A stretch of DNA of 64,000 nucleotides from Haematobia irritans (Eukaryota; Arthropoda; Insecta; Diptera; Muscidae): contig NC_134400.1 of assembly GCF_050003625.1 (NCBI RefSeq), forward strand, positions 46,675,096 to 46,739,095, in the 5' to 3' direction. The notes below the pieces were generated by a model, which saw nothing but the letters and a program-made list of their open reading frames with translations, ran no database searches and was not told the DNA's origin. Below are positions 1-12,404 of the stretch, piece by piece. The translations under genes were made by a program, and so were the position numbers. Numbering within the stretch: position 1 is the stretch's first letter; every line of letters starts with the position of its first letter.

Positions 1-555
1 TTCTTTAAAATTAATGAAACTGTCTTTAAATTTGTTGCATTTTTGCATCTTGACTACAAGGCAAAAATCATTAAAAAAAATAGGATATGTTTTTCAATAC
101 ATTATTTTAAAGACATTTTTTACTTGAAATATAGCATAATTTCTACTGGAAGTCTTGTTTTTAACGGACATTTTATAGCATATGAAAAAAAGCTGAAAAA
201 GCGAATATTGAAATGTGCTTCGTAGAGTCAAGTACACAAAACCCTATTTAAAAGAGACTTGTGTCTTAAAAGCATCCTTACTTGTATTCTCCTCTTCTTT
301 GGTTCGGAATAAATACCAAAATTGTTAAAGTGGAGACACAATCTTTGGAACCGGACATGCTTTTTGTTCAGTGTATAGTGCCCTTTCGTTAGTTTTTATG
401 AAGATCCCTTTAATTACCTTTGTTTGAATATTTTGACTTACTCGTCCTACGTTCCGATTTGTTTTGACGAAACAAAAAAATTGTGCCCGTAATGCGAAAA
501 TGATAAACAAAACTCATGCTCCTTTTTTCAAATATATTTTATCTTGGTTCCGAAT
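1..555. repeat. Dispersed repeat fragments at window start
   Basis: Bases 1-240 resemble 13196-13455 in the intron (shared stretches such as 'gcatcttgac', 'aataggata', 'ttattttaaagac'). Bases about 355-470 resemble 41480-41615 in the opposite direction ('cggaacgta', 'gagtaagtcaaaatattca', 'gggatcttcataa'). Both are therefore interspersed repeats of unknown class. The short open frames here show no recognisable domain and I do not call them genes. Confidence 0.6.
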
Positions 556-589
556 GAATTTTCTCTCCGAATACTCATTTTAATATTTT

Positions 590-1006
590 ACTTAAGCATA
601 TACAATTTTTGGCGAAGTCTTATATCACAACATATATATGTTTACTCATAATATGTAAATTTATACTTGTTTATATTCACACGTAGTATTTTTCCTATAT
701 TTACTGAAATTTTCTTTGTGTATATATATTTGTAATTCGCTAATTGGTTACTTTCATTATTTTACTTCCAGCATACACTTTATCTATCTTTGTAAACACA
801 TATATGTTTATGGGCTATTTCTAAATTAATATATGTTTGAATCCAAGCATATTATATTTACAAACATTTTATGTCCCAAACATAATATGTTCTAACATAT
901 TAACATATATGTCCCAAACATATTATGCTAGTTTATGAACATTTGAGTTCCAAACATATAATGTTTATACCCAAACATATGAAAAACAGCCTTTTTCGTC
1001 CGTGTA
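590..1006 (-). repeat. AAACATAT-rich element, copy 1
   Basis: Degenerate tandem 'aaacatat/atgtttggg' words make up the body. The right edge reads 'catatgaaaaacag...ttttcgtccgtgta', which is the reverse complement of the left edge of the copies at 41706 and 63154 ('acggatgaaaaagactg...'). This is an AT-rich repeat family with palindromic words and no coding capacity. Its left edge is approximate. Confidence 0.65.
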
Positions 1007-1296
1007 GGCGTAGAAAGTTGTTTTAAATTTGGTTTGCGCTGACAAATCCACAATTATTAACCGATTTCCATGATTTTTTCTTTGCTGTATATAGCTTGTA
1101 AACCTCGCGTGATATGGGCCATACAATCTTTAGATTGATATATGTATGCAAACATTGAACTAACTTGACGAAAATTTACTGCCACTTTTAGATTTTTAAC
1201 TTTTTTAATTCATTCTTCTCATAAAAATTTTTAATTCATTATTCTCATAAATGCAAAACTAAACTAAAAATTAAGAAAAAATCATTGGCGCCAACA
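1007..1296. other. AT-rich stretch, nothing recognised
   Basis: No open frame with a domain, no terminal repeat pair and no similarity to the other families of the window was found here. Confidence 0.5.
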
Positions 1297-3090
1297 CGCA
1301 TAGAAAAAACATGTTTGGACATGGTTGCCGCATCCATTTAATGCTTATATAGAGGATGTAATTGTCGCGAAAACCATATATTTTGTCTTTGTAAAAATAA
1401 TTTTCGAGCGGAAAAAATATATGTTGGCAATAAGCATTTAAATGGTTCTCAAATGCCGCCAACATGTTCTATTATTTAAATGATAGAATTTGAGACCATT
1501 ATAAGGTCGGGAAAATCATGTACCTGGTCATTCAAGTTGTTTCCTTTTTTGCAGAGAGAAAAGTATTTTTATAGGTTACGTATAGACATGTCTAGAACCA
1601 TAACATGGCCACAAAGACCATGTACATTATTTTCGTGACCATTTAATTTTTTAATTTTTTTTGCAGCGAAAAGAATTTTATAAAAACATTGAGCAGGTAC
1701 ACACGATTTTCAATTTGCGCGTCAGTCGTGTGTTGATTGTTTCTTGGAATGGACGGAGAATACGGAATTACTGTGTTTTGTGTTAATTTATTTACTTAGA
1801 AGTGGCACGTGGTTTTATGTGAACACAAAAAAGGAAAGTGTAATTGAAAAAAATGTACCTGTTTTTTGTTTGCATTTTGATATATGGTATAATTTGTTTT
1901 TATTTGCAGTAACATGATGTCTGCATTTGCACATTTGATGGGCACGAATAGTGTTGGGAAAGTAACGAGTATTTGATTACAAGTACTCGTTACTGACTAA
2001 TTTTTTGAGTACTCGTTACTAGTAAAAGAGTACTCAATATCTTCAATGTCAGTTTTTTTTTTTTCTTCTGACGGTAAGTAAGTTGGCGGTTTGGAAGTAA
2101 AATTCTTGACTTCTTGGAAAATATTAATTGAAGTTTTCGAAAATCGTTTTATCAGTTAAAATAACACGAAAAGGATATATGGCTTCACCTTTGAACAAAG
2201 TGAAAAATTTATCTGATTTCTTAAAAACGGTTGCATTTGAAAAAATTTGCATTGGGTTTAGGTGGGAGCTATAATTTAAAGCATCACATGGATCACGTCT
2301 CATGCGAATAGTATGAATAATAATGTCGTTGACTTCAGCTGGTTCGATCCAATTGTTTTCAGAGAAGGTACCCAAGCTTATTCAAAAACCCTTGGATAAT
2401 TTCAACATTGGGTCTCACGATACAAATGATCGCTAAATATTTTCATCCACTGTCAATGGTGGAAAATGGTGGATTTAAAAAGTTTGCAAATTGCAAGCAT
2501 CAGTAATACACAATGCCATTTAGATATACCCTGACGAAAAAATACCAAATAGTGAATACGAAATTGGCTCTAAAAATTTGAATGATTGGTGAAAATCTTT
2601 TTCTAACGAGACCCATATATCTACAACACCACATTTTATAACACTAGAATAAAACTGGATAATGTAATTTGCTTTTCTATACTGTTTTTAAATAAAAAAA
2701 GAGGAAGATATTATTAAAAATTGCCCACAATGTCTTTTTTATTTTTTTTTTATAAAAGTAACGAGTAGTAACGAGTACTCAATTCAAAAGTAACGAGTAG
2801 TCAAAAGTAATCAAAATTTACAACACTAGGCAGGAAGTAAATTTGGAATGATTACTTATTATTGAAATTGAACCAAAATAGAATGTGTAAAAATCTGTGA
2901 TATTTGCATGTTCACTGAGCCAACATGGTTGCAGGTGAAAATGTTTCATGGTTGCCGCAAAAATAGCTCCTATCATATTATTTTGCTCTTCGAATATGAT
3001 TGTGACAATCATTTCGCGACAATTACATACTCTAGATAAGCATTAAATGGATGCGGCAACCATGTCCAAACATGCTTTTTCTGTGAGTGA
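1297..3090. mobile_element. Foldback element with ~80-bp terminal inverted repeats
   Basis: The left end (about 1297-1376) and the reverse complement of the right end (about 3012-3090) match over roughly 80 bp, including 'catgtttggacatggttgcc', 'gcatccatttaatgcttat' and 'gtaattgtcgcgaaa'. The interior lacks an intact transposase. It contains phrases such as 'cgtcagtcgtgtgttgattg' and was later split by the hAT element at 1949-2828. Class is unknown; no clear target-site duplication was identified at the outer edges. Confidence 0.65.
1949..2828. mobile_element. hAT-type element, non-autonomous, nested in the foldback
   Basis: The ends are TAGTGTTG at 1949 and CAACACTA at 2828, an 8-bp inverted pair. 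The flanks are GGCACGAA (1941-1948) and GGCAGGAA (2829-2836): an 8-bp target-site duplication with one mismatch, which is the hAT signature. Subterminal DNA is rich in 'agtaacgagta' words in both directions, as expected of transposase binding sites. A minus-strand open frame at 2124-2375 has no recognised domain and may be transposase debris. Confidence 0.75.
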
Positions 3091-3091
3091 A

Positions 3092-3278
3092 AGCTGAGTA
3101 CTATGTTCAGTTTTCAAGCTGAAAACCAGCTTGCTTTCACGGTTACTTTTTCTAATTAATTAATATAGAAATAAATATTATTTGCAATCAATTCCTTAGA
3201 TCTTTTCTGTCCATTATTTGGCAAGACTTTATCAAAATATAATCGTCTTGGTGAAAAAACCGAACATAGTACTCACCT
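3092..3278. mobile_element. PIF/Harbinger-type MITE, GTACTATGTTC family, copy 1
   Basis: Begins AGCTGAGTACTATGTTC and ends GAACATAGTACTCACCT. About 190 bp, no coding capacity, very similar to 3331-3552 but shorter inside. The right flank is TAA; the left flank does not match it, so the target duplication here is eroded or the left edge was altered. Confidence 0.7.
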
Positions 3279-3330
3279 TAAAAAATTAATTGATTTCTTC
3301 GACACTTTCAATTATTTTTTTGATGGGTTA

Positions 3331-3552
3331 AGCTGAGTACTATGTTCAGTTTTCAAGCTGAAAACCAGCTTGTTTTCACGGTTACTTTTTTTTATTAATT
3401 AATATAGAAATATAAAATTATTTGCAATCAATTCCTTGGATCTTTTCCTTCCATTATTTGGTAAGACTTGATCAAAATATAATCGTCTTCCTACATATTT
3501 TTTTACTTTTAGTTTAGTGTTTTGGTGAAAAACCCGAACATAGTACTCACCT
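3331..3552. mobile_element. PIF/Harbinger-type MITE, GTACTATGTTC family, copy 2
   Basis: Starts AGCTGAGTACTATGTTC and ends GAACATAGTACTCACCT, flanked on both sides by TTA (3328-3330 and 3553-3555). A 3-bp TTA/TAA duplication is characteristic of PIF/Harbinger transposition. Nearly identical in body to 62398-62619. Confidence 0.82.
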
Positions 3553-4654
3553 TTAAACTAAAAATTTATTTTGGTCGCAAACCTCAATTAAGTATTTACT
3601 TGAGGCAATCAATTATTTGTTGAAATTTTATTTATTAATAATTATAGTACCTTCAGATGAAATCATTCTCATGGAATTTTTATATTTTCATTTGGATTTT
3701 CCGATTGGATGTATCTTTGAGTCACAATTCAATGAATCATTGAATAGTATGTTTATACGCAGAAAAAATATAACCAAATATATTTCCAATAAAAAGTTGA
3801 TTGAAGTTGAAAATATCAATTTTAAAAAAATTAACTGATACAATTAACTTTTTAATCAAATATAAAAAATATAAAATTAAGAAAAAAATTAATTTTTTAA
3901 CTTTCAATTAAAATAAAAAGTATCCCAATTAATATTTTAATTAAATAAATAAAAATCTCCAATTAAAAATATAATTGAAACTTTTCTTCGGAATTAATTA
4001 CTTTCTATATACATAACATTCATTGGATCAATAAATTAAATTTTTAACTGTACCAATAAAAAAATAAATTGAAAGTGTCGAAGAAATCATTTAATTTCCT
4101 AATCAAGAACATTTTTAAGTTTTAATTAATTCTGCGTCTGATACTATCATTTTCTTGAAGCAATTTCAATTTAAAAAAAAAATTGGATAAATTAATTTCG
4201 TGACTGAAACAGAAAAAAAAAATTCTGTGTAGAAATTAACTATTTCTGAACAAACTTTTCGATTATACATATATTTAGTTGGAAATATATTTTTATTTAA
4301 TTAAAATATTAATTAATTGGGCTAATTAATATATCAATTAATAAGCAATTACTTTTAAATAGAAATCTTGAAGAAATTATTGCCATATTGGGGGTTTCCG
4401 AACCCACCTTTTTTACATTTGGGAGATTTTTAGGGCTAATAAATAAATACTACATTTCAAATAGAAAATACGATAGAAATTCGTGTGGTAATTGATTTTT
4501 CCATTACGAATTGGAAATAACTTTTAGTAGAAGATCAGTGCTTTATGATAAAGATTCGAACAAAACATTTTTTTAGGTATCATAATTTTTGTTGTCCAGT
4601 ATAGCCACATTTATAACAATATTTTTTTTCTGATTCAATTCATTGACCAATGAA
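3553..4654. repeat. AATTAA-rich elements (AT-rich MITE family)
   Basis: A stretch built from words such as 'ttaattgaaa' and 'aatttttaattg'. A fairly complete unit runs from about 3760 ('gcagaaaaaatataacc') to about 4232 ('aaaattctgtgt'), matching the better preserved unit at 38151-38726. The rest to 4654 is AT-rich with further fragments. Open frames in it (for example 3617-3838) are chance. Confidence 0.6.
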
Positions 4655-4655
4655 T

Positions 4656-6067
4656 TATACCCTTCACCACTACTGTGGTACAGGGTATAATAAGTTTGTG
4701 CATTTGTATGTAACGCCAAGAAATAATTGTCATAGACCCATCTTTTAGTATACCGATCGGCTTAGAATTAAATTCTGAGTCGATTTAGCGATGTCCGTCT
4801 GTCTGTATATGTAATTTTGTGCACAAAGTACAGGTCGCAGTTTAAGTCCGATCGTCCTCAAATTTGACATAACGTCTTTCTTCGGGTAGAAGACAATCGC
4901 TATTGATTTTGGAAAAAAATCGGTTCAGATTTAGATATAGCTGCCATATATAGTTATCACCGATTTGATCGTAATTCACGTATTTATGAACCGACGTTCT
5001 TTAAATTTTGTATATCTGAATGTTTTGTCAGTCCCGTAAAAACTGTCAAACATCAGCTAAATCGGTTCAGATTTATATATAGCTCCCATATATATCTTTC
5101 GTCCGATTTGGATTTATATGGCCCCAAAAGCGAGAGTTTTGTCCAGATTTGCTTCAAATTTTGCACAACGAGTACGTTGAATAGTATCGTTAATTGTGCC
5201 AAATTGAAATCGGTTCAGATTTAGATATAGCTCCCATATATATCTTTCGACCGATTTGGACTTATATGGCCCCAAAAGCCAGAGTTTTGCCCTGATTTGC
5301 TTCAAATTGTGCACAACAAGTACGTTTAATAGTATCGTTAAGTGTGCTTAATTTGGTTAAAATCGGTTCCGATTTAGATATAGCTCCCATATATCTCTTT
5401 CGTCCGATTTGGATTTATATGGCATCAAAAGCCAGGGTTTTGCTCTGAGTTGCTTGAAATTTTGCACAAGGAGTACGTTTTATAGTGTCGTTAATTGTGC
5501 AAAATTTAGTTGAAGTCGGTTCCGATTTAGATATAGCTCCCATATATATATCATTCGCCCGATTTGGACTAATATGCCCACAGAGGCAAAAGTGCTACCC
5601 TGATTTACGTGAAATTTTACAGAGAGAGTAGAATTGAACTTGAAACTTTGCACAGGCAGTAGAATTAAGGTTCTGCATATGCGTGTTTATTTTGGTTGAA
5701 ATCGGTTCATATTTTGATATTGCTCCCATATATATCTTTCGCCCGATTTTCCGTCATATGACCACCGATAAATCATAAATACACTTTTGCGAAGTTGCCT
5801 CAAAATTGGTTCATATTTAAATGTTTCCTACATTTTTTTACTAACATTGTATTCCACCTCAGCGCATTAGCCGACTTAAATGTAAAATCTGTAACTATTG
5901 CAGAACTCTGTACAGATCTGCTCAGATATACAGAATATATGTGTATGGATGCATATAGCATTCAACACATTGGACGGGTTTGATATGGTATCGAAAATGT
6001 GGACTTACAAAGTGGTGAAGGGTATAATATAGTCGGCCCCGCCCGACTTTAGACTTTCCTTACTTGT
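4656..6067 (+). repeat. Helentron/DINE-like dispersed repeat A (TATACCCTTCACCAC type)
   Basis: Opens with an imperfect hairpin, TATACCCTTCACCAC...GTGGTACAGGGTATA. Then come a GTCCGTCTGTCTG tract, about four tandem units of 140-180 bp built on 'cggttcagatttagatatag' and 'ctcccatatatatc', and finally 'gtcggccccgcccgac' and 'ccttacttg' followed by a T run. There are no long terminal inverted repeats. The same layout occurs in reverse at 58250-60450. The layout (hairpin, microsatellite, central tandem repeats, terminal palindrome, insertion at T runs) fits Helentron-associated/DINE elements; that assignment is inference. Confidence 0.6.
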
Positions 6068-6068
6068 T

Positions 6069-8180
6069 TTTTTTAATTGAAATTGCTTTTATCACGAAAG
6101 TATCAATCATAGGATTAATTAACAATATAAAATATACTTGAGAATTAATTAATTTCGTTTTTCAGCACTTTCCATTAATTTTTTAATTGAGGCTATCAAT
6201 CAATGTATTACTGTTTATTTATTATTTTTCATTTGGTTGAAATAATTCTCTCGATTTTTAGGTTTCCGTTTATATTTATAGTTGGATTTTTCTTTGAGAT
6301 TGAAGTAAACATTTTATAAACAAATGAATTCTATTATTGGTTTTATTTGGAAATATTTTTTTATTTAAGTCAAATGATAATTGGGTTGATCACAATTTTT
6401 ATTAAAAATGTAAAAAATTGTGTTTATTCACACAAAAAAAAATGTTTGGATTTAATGACGAAATTAATTGATCCAATTAATTTTTAATTGAAATGTCTTC
6501 AATCACAGAAATTATAGTATCAATCAACGAGGTCAATTAAAAAATTAATTGATACTATTAGTTTCTGTGATTGATTTTTGTTTTAATTAAAAATTTTTTT
6601 GAATCAATTACATTTTTAATTGAATATTTTTGAAAATTCAATTAAAATTTTAATTGAAAATATTTTGATGAAAATTTTTTGTTCAAATTTACGGACCAAT
6701 TAATAGAATGAAACTACCCTGCCAATATTTTGGGGGCGCTTCTGAGAATCCCCACTACGTCAAAAACAGCCGTATACGATATCCAAACTCCTCGGAAAAG
6801 CGCCGTCATTATTGAGAAGTTGTACCACGCCAAGCTACTACAAAAAAGTATCGCATGAGTGCAATTATTAGGTGCCCTTCGGGATACATTTAGAAGGACG
6901 CCAATAAGAGCCCCTTCAAACAATCAGAAAAAGTGCATTTTAAGATAGTTGTAAAAGAATCATTGTGGTCAAGTAAAACACGATTGTTTAGATGTTTATT
7001 AATTTTATTAAACATTTATAAATTCTCATAAATATAACATTTATACGACTATCACATCACAGTTAACATAATTTTGTGCATTAATAAAAGATTGATGTTG
7101 AGTTACAAGTTGGAAGTTACATGTTGTAGCGTCTATCAGCCAGTGCTTTTAGTCCCAATGGAGGAAAAATATTTGAAAAAACCATCACTTTATTCCTTTG
7201 GAAAGTAAAAAATTGTTCACCAATAATTTTAAGCGAAATAACTATGTTTTCAGCACTTCCTTATCGTTCTTATTTAAATGAATTATAAGAAGCTAGTTGT
7301 GCATGGTGTTTCACAAAATATAAAATGGCTCTTGTAACAATAGTGATAGCAAAATACTTTCATGCGAATAGTGATGGCAAAATACTATCACAGTTGGCGA
7401 TTGTTGCAGTGTCACTTACGAGTCGGTGATAGCGATGAGGATGAAATGGAACTTTGAAATGCTGGCAGGGTAATTATTTCCGTATAAAATTATATATTTA
7501 TTATTAAATTATATTATTATTTTTTTTATTGGGAAATATTGTTCTTAATTAATTCAAATATTAATTGGGATAATTAAATTTTTTATTAAAAATATAAAAA
7601 TTTGTGGTTATTCAAATTAAAAATAATATAAATAAAAGTATAATTGATTAACAGTTTAATTGATTTCCTCGACACTTTCAATTAATTTTTTAATTCAATC
7701 AAAATTTAAGTTAAATTTAATTAATTTGTTAAATAATTTGGACTTAGTTCTTCATTTATTTAATTTTAAAAATGCATATGATTTAGCACTTTCTGACGAG
7801 TTTTTATTGTAATTACAGTTTTTGCCATGGATTTAAGTAAAACTTTAACATTAAATATTTCCGAGCCAAATTGTCAGTTATACTTTTAATTGGAAATATT
7901 TTTGTTTTGTAAAGATTTTCATTCAATTTCTTGACTTACTTTATTTTTTAATTTGACTAAAAATTAATTATATCAGTTAATATTTTAACTGATTAATTCA
8001 GCTGCAATTAATTTTTTAATAGCAAATATTTTGGTTACATAGTCTTCTGTGTAAATATGTTTATTCAAATCAATATTTTATTCAAAAGATTGACGTTTTA
8101 ACTTACAGGCTATGAATATCTACACAAAAAAATTGTTTTCCGTCATGAAACTAATTGTATCAAATTTTGATTAAAACGAT
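6069..8180. repeat. AATTAA-rich block interrupted by a TIR element
   Basis: AT-rich sequence made of 'ttaattgaa' and 'aatttttaatt' words on both sides of the element at 6717-7470, which evidently landed inside it. Several overlapping units of the AATTAA family are present. No coding features. The following 8181-8443 shows nothing I recognise. Confidence 0.55.
6717..7470. mobile_element. TIR element with CCCTGCCA ends
   Basis: Left end CCCTGCCAATATTTTG and right end GAAATGCTGGCAGGG are inverted relatives. TA lies immediately outside each end (6715-6716 and 7471-7472). 754 bp, no transposase. The TA flanks would fit a Tc1/mariner-type mobiliser, but two bases are weak evidence, so class is open. 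It sits inside AATTAA repeat sequence. Confidence 0.6.
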
Positions 8181-8443
8181 ATTGCTGGGGGTATGACACA
8201 AAGCTTCTTGGTAAGCACTTGCTTGCCTTAGGCACTTACCCAATGTTTGCTGGGCAATTTTATAGAATGAATTAAAGAAAATACTACAACAATTTTTTTC
8301 ATAACCTAGATTGAGTATTTTTTTTTTTTTTTAATATTTATATTTCTATTAATATAAAAAAAAAATTACATTCGGAAATACACGACATTTAGTTATTCCA
8401 TCGTTACCATCATGCCTCTATTTCACATTGATGAATAACCATA

Positions 8444-10490
8444 CCCAATAAACACAGGATGAGCGTTTTTCAAATGCAACACCTCTTCAGTTTGAGGGTA
8501 AATATCATTTTCAACATAAATTCAACTTGACTTGAAAAAGCTCATCTTCAATTCATCTTCAAATTGTTTGCGAATTACAACCAATTTGGCAAAATGTTGA
8601 CGAAAACTTTGAAAATGTGTTGAAGATAATTGGAGAAAACTTTGACAAAACACTACCCTGAAATGCAACGAAAAAACCACATGGTTTTCAATACTACTTT
8701 GGACAACAAAGTTCGTGGAAGAAATACAAAAATGTGGACATTTTTTAATAATCAATTGAAATTGCTTATAATAATTGGTAAGTAAAACTAAAACACGAAA
8801 TGAAAACTTTAAGGAAGTCACTAAACTCAAATCTCTTTTCAGACAACTAAAATATTTGGATGCTGATTCTTGGACACATTAAGAGGCTGGCCGATGAAAA
8901 ATGGTAGTGGCTTATCGAGAAGAGAAAGTTTCCATAAATCAAAGTGCAACCAAAAAAACTTGGTATTTATGCTTTTCCATATCAACAACTACTGGATGAT
9001 AATTCGCATCACATCGATAGTTTAATTTATATCGCATCATCGGTTTAATTTGTTATTTTGTGAATTGAAATTGCTGGAAATTTATTCCAATTATCTGGCC
9101 ATCAAGTTCCTGAAAATTGCCAGTATTTTAATAACAACAATTTTGTAATACCAACGTTCTTGAGGAAATCACGAAGTACCTGGTCAGTTGGAAGAAAAAC
9201 AAATTGGTAAGTCAAAATAAAAAGTGAAATGAAAACATAATGGAAATCACAAAACTCGATTGTTTTGCAGAAAACTAAAATCATTGAATGGTATATTCTT
9301 GGAAGATGTTGGCCGATGAAAAACCGATGAAGGAAACAACAAAGAAAAGTTTTCAGAAAACTTACAAAGTGCAACCAACTAAAACAAAGTGCAACAATTC
9401 CTATATCAAGAACTTCTGGATGAAAATGTGCATCATCGGTTTAATTTGTTATTTTGTGAATTGAAATTGCTGGAAATTTATTCCAATTATCTGGTCATCA
9501 AGTTCCTGAAAATTGCCAGTATTTTAATAACAACAATTTTGTAACACCAACGTTCTTGAGGAAATCACGAAGTACGTGGTCAGTTGGAAGAAATACAAAT
9601 TGGTAAGTCAAAATAAAAAGTGAAATGAAAACATAATGGAAATCACAAAACTCGATTGTTTTGCAGAAAACTAAAATCATTGAATGGTATATTCTTGGAA
9701 GATGTTGGCCGATGAAAAACCGATGAAGGAAACAACAAAGAAAAGTTTTCAGAAAACTTACAAAGTGCAATCAATTAAAACAAAGTGCAACAATTCCTAT
9801 ATCAAGAACTTCTGGATGAAAATGTGCATTACATCAATTTACATCCCGTCATCAGTTTGATATTTTGTGATTTCCTCTTGCTGGAATCTATTCTAACACA
9901 CAAGCCAGCAAGTTCCTCGATAGTAATTATTTCAAATTGCCAGCATATTAATGACACCAACATTATGGAGGAAATGGAATTATACATGTAAAAATGTTTA
10001 AGATATTTAAAGTTGTATTCATAGTTTTATTTATTAATACGTTTAATAAGATAATTACATTTTGATTGGTATAATATTATTATTTTCATATATTATTAAT
10101 GTTATTTTTAAGATTATTATATTTGTTAACGAAAAAATAATAAAATTTACAAAATCCCTAGAAATTTAGTATTGACTTTCAGTTAGAACTAGGATTGACT
10201 TTCATACAAATTGTGGTTTGAAAGTATTCGCAACAATGCTAGTTTTTTATTTTTCTCACATTGAAAACTGTTTGAGAAATTATTGAGTAGCGATGCATTT
10301 CAATTTGAGGATTACAATTGAGAAATTATTGCTATTGTGTTGAATTTTACTGTTGAGGGTAATGTCTGTTTTTTGTTGAGAACGCGATTTTCTCAACAAT
10401 TTCTCAACTTGAATATTACCCTAATCCTTTGAAAAAATGTTTGAAAAATTATTGAATTTTAGTATTTTTCAAACGTTTGTGTTTATTGGG
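8444..10490. mobile_element. 2-kb TIR element with internal ~396-bp tandem repeats
   Basis: The ends are CCCAATAAACACA at 8444 and TGTGTTTATTGGG at 10490, a perfect 13-bp inverted pair with TA outside each. Inside, a unit of about 396 bp is repeated: 9102-9374 and 9498-9770 are almost identical, and diverged copies lie on both sides. The unit leaves a 90-codon open frame on the minus strand in each copy, but the frames are repeat by-products with no known domain. No transposase is visible. The element ends about 460 bp before the start codon of the host gene. Confidence 0.68.
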
Positions 10491-10954
10491 TATATTTCTA
10501 TGTAACATACTAAAATGGTGGCATCTACCGGTTATTTGACATTTTGATAATTTGGCATCATCATTCAAGCATCAAAACATTTCAAAATGTCAAACTGTCA
10601 AAAACGGCTGTTTTCCCAATCCAAACTTCAGTCGATTTCTGCTCTCATATCGCTCTGTTTAGTGCGTGTGTTTTGTTGGTATATTCCAATCCTTTTCGTT
10701 TCGTTTAGAGAATCTATAAGATTGGTTTTTGTTTTTAGAGAACAACAAGAGGACTAATGTCATATTGCGTTGAATTACTATAGCTAATGTGTATGTGAAT
10801 GTTAGTTCGTTCGGCAAAAAGAATGCGTGCCTGACTTATTTCAAACAATATACCACAAGGCTATCTTTTGGGGAGTTTCTAGCACAGAGAGTGTGTGTGT
10901 GTGAGTGAGGTATTACCAACAAAGTGGAAAGTGTAAACTCTTAAAAGATATACT
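10491..10954 (+). promoter_or_regulatory. Presumed promoter and 5' UTR of the MADF-BESS gene
   Basis: Non-repetitive sequence between the TIR element and the start codon. No convincing TATA box. An arthropod initiator-like TCAGTC lies at 10628-10633, but no downstream promoter element is evident at the expected spacing, so it is only a candidate. A GT-rich tract (about 10890-10905) precedes the coding start. An in-frame TAA at 10934-10936 closes the reading frame upstream of the ATG at 10955. Confidence 0.35.
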
Positions 10955-11129
10955 ATGAAGTTAGGGAATATACCTTGCGTGAATGATGAACAAACACAAA
11001 TCGGGATTAAACTGTGCGATGGTGTCAAACGGCATCCCTGCCTATACGATCCGTCAGAACCGGGCTATCAAATAAGAAATACAGTGACCACCGCTTGGAA
11101 AGCTATTGCAAAAGAGTGCTCGGATACTG
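10955..11129 (+). CDS. MADF-BESS protein, exon 1 (start of MADF domain)
   Basis: This exon codes residues 1-58 plus the first base of codon 59. The ATG at 10955 is the first after an in-frame stop at 10934-10936. Residues about 19-58 form the first half of a MADF (Myb/SANT-like) domain: 'GVKRHPCLYDPSEPGY' followed by conserved Trp48 in 'AWKAIAKEC'. The exon ends at ACTG|GTAAGTG, a near-perfect splice donor, leaving phase 1. The rest of the domain is not found in the next 40 kb but appears at once, in the matching phase, after the acceptor at 51335-51336. MADF proteins such as Adf-1 and Stonewall bind DNA or chromatin in the nucleus. I do not recognise the orthologue, so no symbol is given. 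Confidence 0.88.
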
Positions 11130-11131
11130 GT

Positions 11132-12404
11132 AAGTGATCTATATAAATTTCTTTCAATCCCCCTATATAAAAATACACTCACATTGATCATTGGATTAGC
11201 TATGAAAAGAAACACACCAGATACCATCTTCAACTTTTGGTAGTTCATTGCTGTTGTCCATTTATTTCTCTTTTCATACGATGGTTGAAGCTCCTTGTGT
11301 ATCGGTGTGTTTCGTGTTTCATTTATTTACCTACAGTGTGTGTTGTTTGTTGGATTGCATTCCGTAATGGTGTCGCATAGTTTGCTTGTATAGTTTGATA
11401 GACAATCGAATGTTGTTGCTAATAAGGTGGTCTTCAAACTTTTTTTTTTCAACGTGAGCAACACTGTTTGAGAGAGAGGGAGAGCAACAGTTGATTTGCA
11501 GAGTTGTATTTCTTAGTGTACGGTTACTTGATTTGTGGTTAACGATTATTTGAATACATTGGCCAGTAGTGGCATTAGCTCCGTTCGAGAAGCCGATAAT
11601 TTTTGATAATTATTACAAATTTTTACTGGAAGTCGTTCGTTTACACCAAAACACCAGCAAAAGAGAGCCGGAGAGAGAGACTACATTTGACAGTTATGAG
11701 ATGGAGAAATTACAAGTTTTTGCTAGAGATTTTTTTCCCAGTAAAATCTTGCAAACCATAGCATACGATGCCAGCTGGTTATTGATAACAAACAAAGTAC
11801 CAATACAATGTAAATGTTCGGCAACTACGATTGGAAGTTAAACATGCAGGATTCGTTTTTTGTTTTCAATTTTTTAGCAGCTGAAATTTTCAATGTGCAA
11901 ATAGTTACTGGATACCGTTCGTATACTTTTCAGCAATTTTAAGCAAAGAGTGTAAAATACACTCTTACTGTCTTGCTAGTTTTTACTGGAAAAGTACGCG
12001 AACAGACCTATTGTGTATACAATGTTTACAATAACCACCTGATTAAGAAGATGTTTGTCGGCAGTCATATTAAACTACTATCGAAATTGTTTAAAATCGG
12101 TTGATAATAATAATTCATTTGTCAACTAAACTATGATTCATTTCTGATTGTTATATTGTCGATTTTACTATAAAAAATTATATTTTTAATGATATAGGTG
12201 ATACTTAGTATGAAAAAGTGGATCCATTTTCATTTACAAATAATCATTTTTTATTTGCTTAAAATTAATAAACAAGTTTTTTCATTACCATTTTCCAAAT
12301 CTGCGTTGCCAACTGCAACACAGATTAAACAACATTTAATTAAAGTCTTGTTATCAGGACTGCCAATAAAATTTCAAGAAAAATCGTCACTTAAAAAAAA
12401 TGTC
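11132..12404. other. First 1.3 kb of the intron, mostly single-copy in this window
   Basis: This part shows no match to the repeat families of the window and is less AT-rich. It would be the natural place for intronic regulatory sites. An open frame at 11569-11841 (starting at GTG) contains no known domain and is not called as a gene. Confidence 0.4.

Noticed and set aside
9102..9770. Two 90-residue minus-strand proteins
   Set aside because: Identical frames in consecutive copies of a 396-bp tandem repeat inside a TIR element, starting at non-ATG codons, with no domain.
11569..11841. Alternative first exon or nested gene in the early intron
   Set aside because: The open frame begins at GTG, has no recognised domain and no donor/acceptor pair that would link it to the MADF exon in phase.
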